Assembly: GCA_001723855.1 (NCBI GenBank)
Contig: MCBC01000057.1
Location: 1-7,660 of the forward strand
Length of the DNA stretch: 7,660 bases
Direction: 5' to 3'
From: Candidatus Altarchaeales archaeon WOR_SM1_86-2
GTDB taxonomy: Archaea; Altiarchaeota; Altiarchaeia; IMC4; MCBC01
Shown one piece after another: positions 6,251 to 7,660 of the stretch. The position numbers and the translations under genes were made by a program. The notes beneath the pieces are model-generated. The model saw only the letters and a program-made list of their open reading frames with translations. It made no database searches and was not told the origin of the DNA. Numbering within the stretch: the first letter of the stretch is position 1; each line of letters starts with the position of its first letter.

Positions 6251-7492
6251 TTAAAGGTGAAATTTCACATTCATAATTTCCTCTCTGATTGCTTTCTTCG
6301 CTCTTTCCATATATTCTTCCTCTACCTCAATAGATGCACGAACTATCGGTTCCGTCTTGGATGCCCTGATTAAAACACAATAGTCCTCAAAAGTTGCTTT
6401 AATTCCATCGGTTTTATCAATTGGAATTGCCTTTTTAGAAAGTTTCTCCTCTAACTTATCAAAATCTATCTGAAATGGAAATACTTCTTGGTGCATGATG
6501 TTCTTGAATTTATTTTTGAACTCTGAAATATCTTCTGGTTTTGTTTCTGAGAAAACTGCTGCAAAGTATATAGCATCGGAATACGGCATAAATTCCGTAA
6601 ATGAAAAATGATGAGACATCTCGCCGGTAAACTTTGCATTTACTTCCTGTGCTTTCTTAATCAGGGTTTCCTGACCTACTGCTGCATAATGCGGGTTTAA
6701 TCCTGAATCTTTAATGTAATTATAAACTTCATTACTGCAGTCCAAACTCATTACGACAGAATCTCCTTTTTTAAGGTAGTTCTCTGCAATGTATGCAATT
6801 ATAATGTCTCCTCTGATTACCTTTCCATCTGCTGCGATTACTACTCTGTCAGCATCGCCGTCAAATGCAAATCCGAGTTTATTATCAGAAACTGTTTTCT
6901 TTTTAAGTTCATGTAATTTGCCATCATTAGGATTTGGTGAATTATTCTCAAAAAAAGGATCTGGTTTGTTCTGGATTGCGTGTGGGAATATATCCCTTAT
7001 GGAACATGCTGCACCACCACAGAGGTCATATATTCCATCTTCTATCAGAGGTATCTTATTCAGGTATTCATCTCTTAAATCATTATCAATTGCCAACTTC
7101 TCCCTATTTAACTTATAATTTTCTACTTTTAGATTTTCATAATGTTTTTTGATTTCATTCATTTCATTCTCAAAAAATGACCTTTTTTCCTTGAAGAATT
7201 TAGCACCATGATACTCTGATGGATTGTGGGAAGCGGTTAAACACACACCAAGTTTTAGTTTTTCAGATAGATACGCAACCATGGGGGATGGAGAATTCCC
7301 CAGATAACTTACTGACCCACCAAAACCAGAGAGCATCGCCTGGCAAAGTTCAGGGTTATGTGCACGGTAATCCATTCCTAAAACTAATTTGTCTGAGAAA
7401 TTATTTAAAACCAGCCCTACATTAAAAAAATCCCTTTTAGAGAGTTCCGATCCGTATTTTCCTCTTATATCACGACCTTTAAAAATTGTCAT
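6251..7492 (-). CDS. Phosphohexomutase, ManB/GlmM family (phosphomannomutase/phosphoglucomutase type)
   Basis: A 413-residue cytosolic alpha-D-phosphohexomutase that interconverts hexose 6- and 1-phosphates. All four functional loops are visible: TASHNP (86-91) with catalytic Ser88, FDGDADR (210-216) binding Mg2+, GEMSHH (290-295) for sugar recognition, and RASKTEP (376-382) for phosphate. The sugar loop followed by FSFTEFMPYSDAIYF resembles ManB phosphomannomutase (GEMSAHHYF) with one residue deleted, more than GlmM (GExSGH). Lys replaces the usual Gly or Asn in the SGTEP/SNTEP position. It is slightly short for the family (about 450). It is the first gene of the minus-strand run, with a TATA element upstream. 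It is not closely similar to the broken glmM flanking it, so it is not a copy of that gene. Mannose or glucose phosphates are the likely substrates; glucosamine-phosphate is possible. Confidence 0.88.
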   Translation of the reverse strand: MTIFKGRDIRGKYGSELSKRDFFNVGLVLNNFSDKLVLGMDYRAHNPELCQAMLSGFGGSVSYLGNSPSPMVAYLSEKLKLGVCLTASHNPSEYHGAKFFKEKRSFFENEMNEIKKHYENLKVENYKLNREKLAIDNDLRDEYLNKIPLIEDGIYDLCGGAACSIRDIFPHAIQNKPDPFFENNSPNPNDGKLHELKKKTVSDNKLGFAFDGDADRVVIAADGKVIRGDIIIAYIAENYLKKGDSVVMSLDCSNEVYNYIKDSGLNPHYAAVGQETLIKKAQEVNAKFTGEMSHHFSFTEFMPYSDAIYFAAVFSETKPEDISEFKNKFKNIMHQEVFPFQIDFDKLEEKLSKKAIPIDKTDGIKATFEDYCVLIRASKTEPIVRASIEVEEEYMERAKKAIREEIMNVKFHL

Positions 7493-7499
7493 TCTTCTT

Positions 7500-7540
7500 G
7501 ATTATATAGGTAATTAAATAAACAAGTTTATATGCTTGTA
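7500..7540 (-). promoter_or_regulatory. Archaeal TATA promoter of the minus-strand operon, flanked by a short palindrome
   Basis: On the minus strand GCATATAAACTTG (7535-7523) contains a BoxA-like element about 35-40 bases before the ATG at 7492; a second AT-rich box, CTATATAAT, lies closer to the start. ACAAG at 7522-7526 and CTTGT at 7535-7539 form an inverted repeat with an 8-base spacer covering the TATA box, a possible operator. No strong Shine-Dalgarno sequence is seen. Confidence 0.42.
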
Positions 7541-7552
7541 ATCACATAATTT

Positions 7553-7660
7553 TCAATTAAAATTAAAAATTAAATTTTCAATTTCCCCCTCCTTTTCATC
7601 GGAAAGTTTAAGCCCGTCTCCGGTAAAAATTTTAATTCCATTGTCTTGAAAGGGATTGTG
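7553..7660 (-). pseudogene. glmM: glmM 5'-side fragment: phosphoserine-loop region of phosphoglucosamine mutase, runs off the window
   Basis: The minus strand reads from the window edge [20 protein letters not shown]..., which is the sequence right after the catalytic Ser of GlmM (ISASHNPFxDNGIKFF in bacterial relatives). The conserved reading continues through [11 protein letters not shown] and then turns into low-complexity FNFN and TGA at 7553-7555. That is about residue 135 in E. coli numbering, in a protein of about 445 residues. The N-terminal hundred residues should lie just outside the window. Strand, type and G+C content match the C-terminal remnant at 683-1303, so I read the two as one gene interrupted by the AT-rich segment with loss of about 110 codons. 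Confidence 0.85.
7554..7583 (-). terminator. T-rich stretch closing the truncated glmM reading frame
   Basis: The minus strand reads TTTAATTTTTAATTTTAATTG across 7575-7555, overlapping the new stop codon. It could terminate transcription coming from the glmM promoter and insulate the downstream cassette. The same interval carries AATTTTCAATT twice on the plus strand (7548-7558 and 7573-7583). Confidence 0.25.

Noticed and set aside
1272..7548. Shared 7-mer TCACATA near both cassette ends (1272-1278 and 7542-7548) as a target-site duplication
   Set aside because: A 7-base match in AT-rich sequence is easily by chance, the left copy lies within surviving glmM coding sequence and the right copy beyond the remnant's stop, and the gene lost about 110 codons, which a simple duplication does not explain.
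1285..7560. Classical transposon or integron carrying the cassette
   Set aside because: I see no transposase, integrase, terminal inverted repeats or att site in the window.
1..7660. CRISPR array, tRNA or rRNA genes
   Set aside because: No regularly spaced repeats and no cloverleaf or rRNA-like conserved sequence were noticed on either strand.

Overview
The window looks archaeal. It has TATA/BoxA-like elements close to start codons, few Shine-Dalgarno sites, a membrane-anchored winged-helix regulator of a type common in archaea, and an archaeal-type sugar-1-phosphate nucleotidylyltransferase with a left-handed beta-helix. I cannot name the organism. The two glmM fragments at the edges look bacterial in type, so a lineage with many bacterial-derived genes is possible.

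The main feature is a gene cut in two. On the minus strand the right edge (7660-7553) encodes the piece of phosphoglucosamine mutase GlmM that starts at the phosphoserine-loop motif HNPFxDNGIK. About 6.3 kb away, at 1303-683, lies the piece running from just after the metal loop to the C-terminus. Both pieces have the same strand and the order expected of one gene. About 110 codons between them are absent and an AT-rich segment (roughly 1285-7560) sits in their place. The flanks are visibly richer in G+C than the segment.

Layout. 1-502: end of a membrane-anchored wHTH regulator (+). 503-682: no convincing gene, but an unusual structured, higher-GC element. 683-1303: 3' part of broken glmM (-). 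1338-2417: GlmU-related beta-helix protein (+) with its own TATA box. Then a minus-strand run that reads, in transcription order, 7492-6251 (ManB-type hexose-phosphate mutase), 6207-5674 (two-TM membrane protein), 5677-3827 (novel protein: two copies of an unknown domain, an IF-2B-like Rossmann domain and a C-terminal rubredoxin-like zinc/iron knuckle) and 3784-2465 (sugar nucleotidylyltransferase/beta-helix). Gaps are 43, -4 and 42 nt, so this is probably one operon. 7553-7660: 5'-side remnant of glmM.

Working model (inference): the segment is a sugar-nucleotide cassette. The mutase makes a hexose-1-phosphate and the 439-aa protein activates it with an NTP. The 359-aa protein, whose nucleotidyltransferase loop is atypical but whose acetyltransferase signature is intact, could supply acetylation. 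The membrane protein and the IF-2B/rubredoxin protein have no assigned role and are the most novel part. The cassette replaced the middle of a resident glmM, so either it supplies the lost function or another glmM exists elsewhere. A metagenome misassembly cannot be excluded from the sequence alone.
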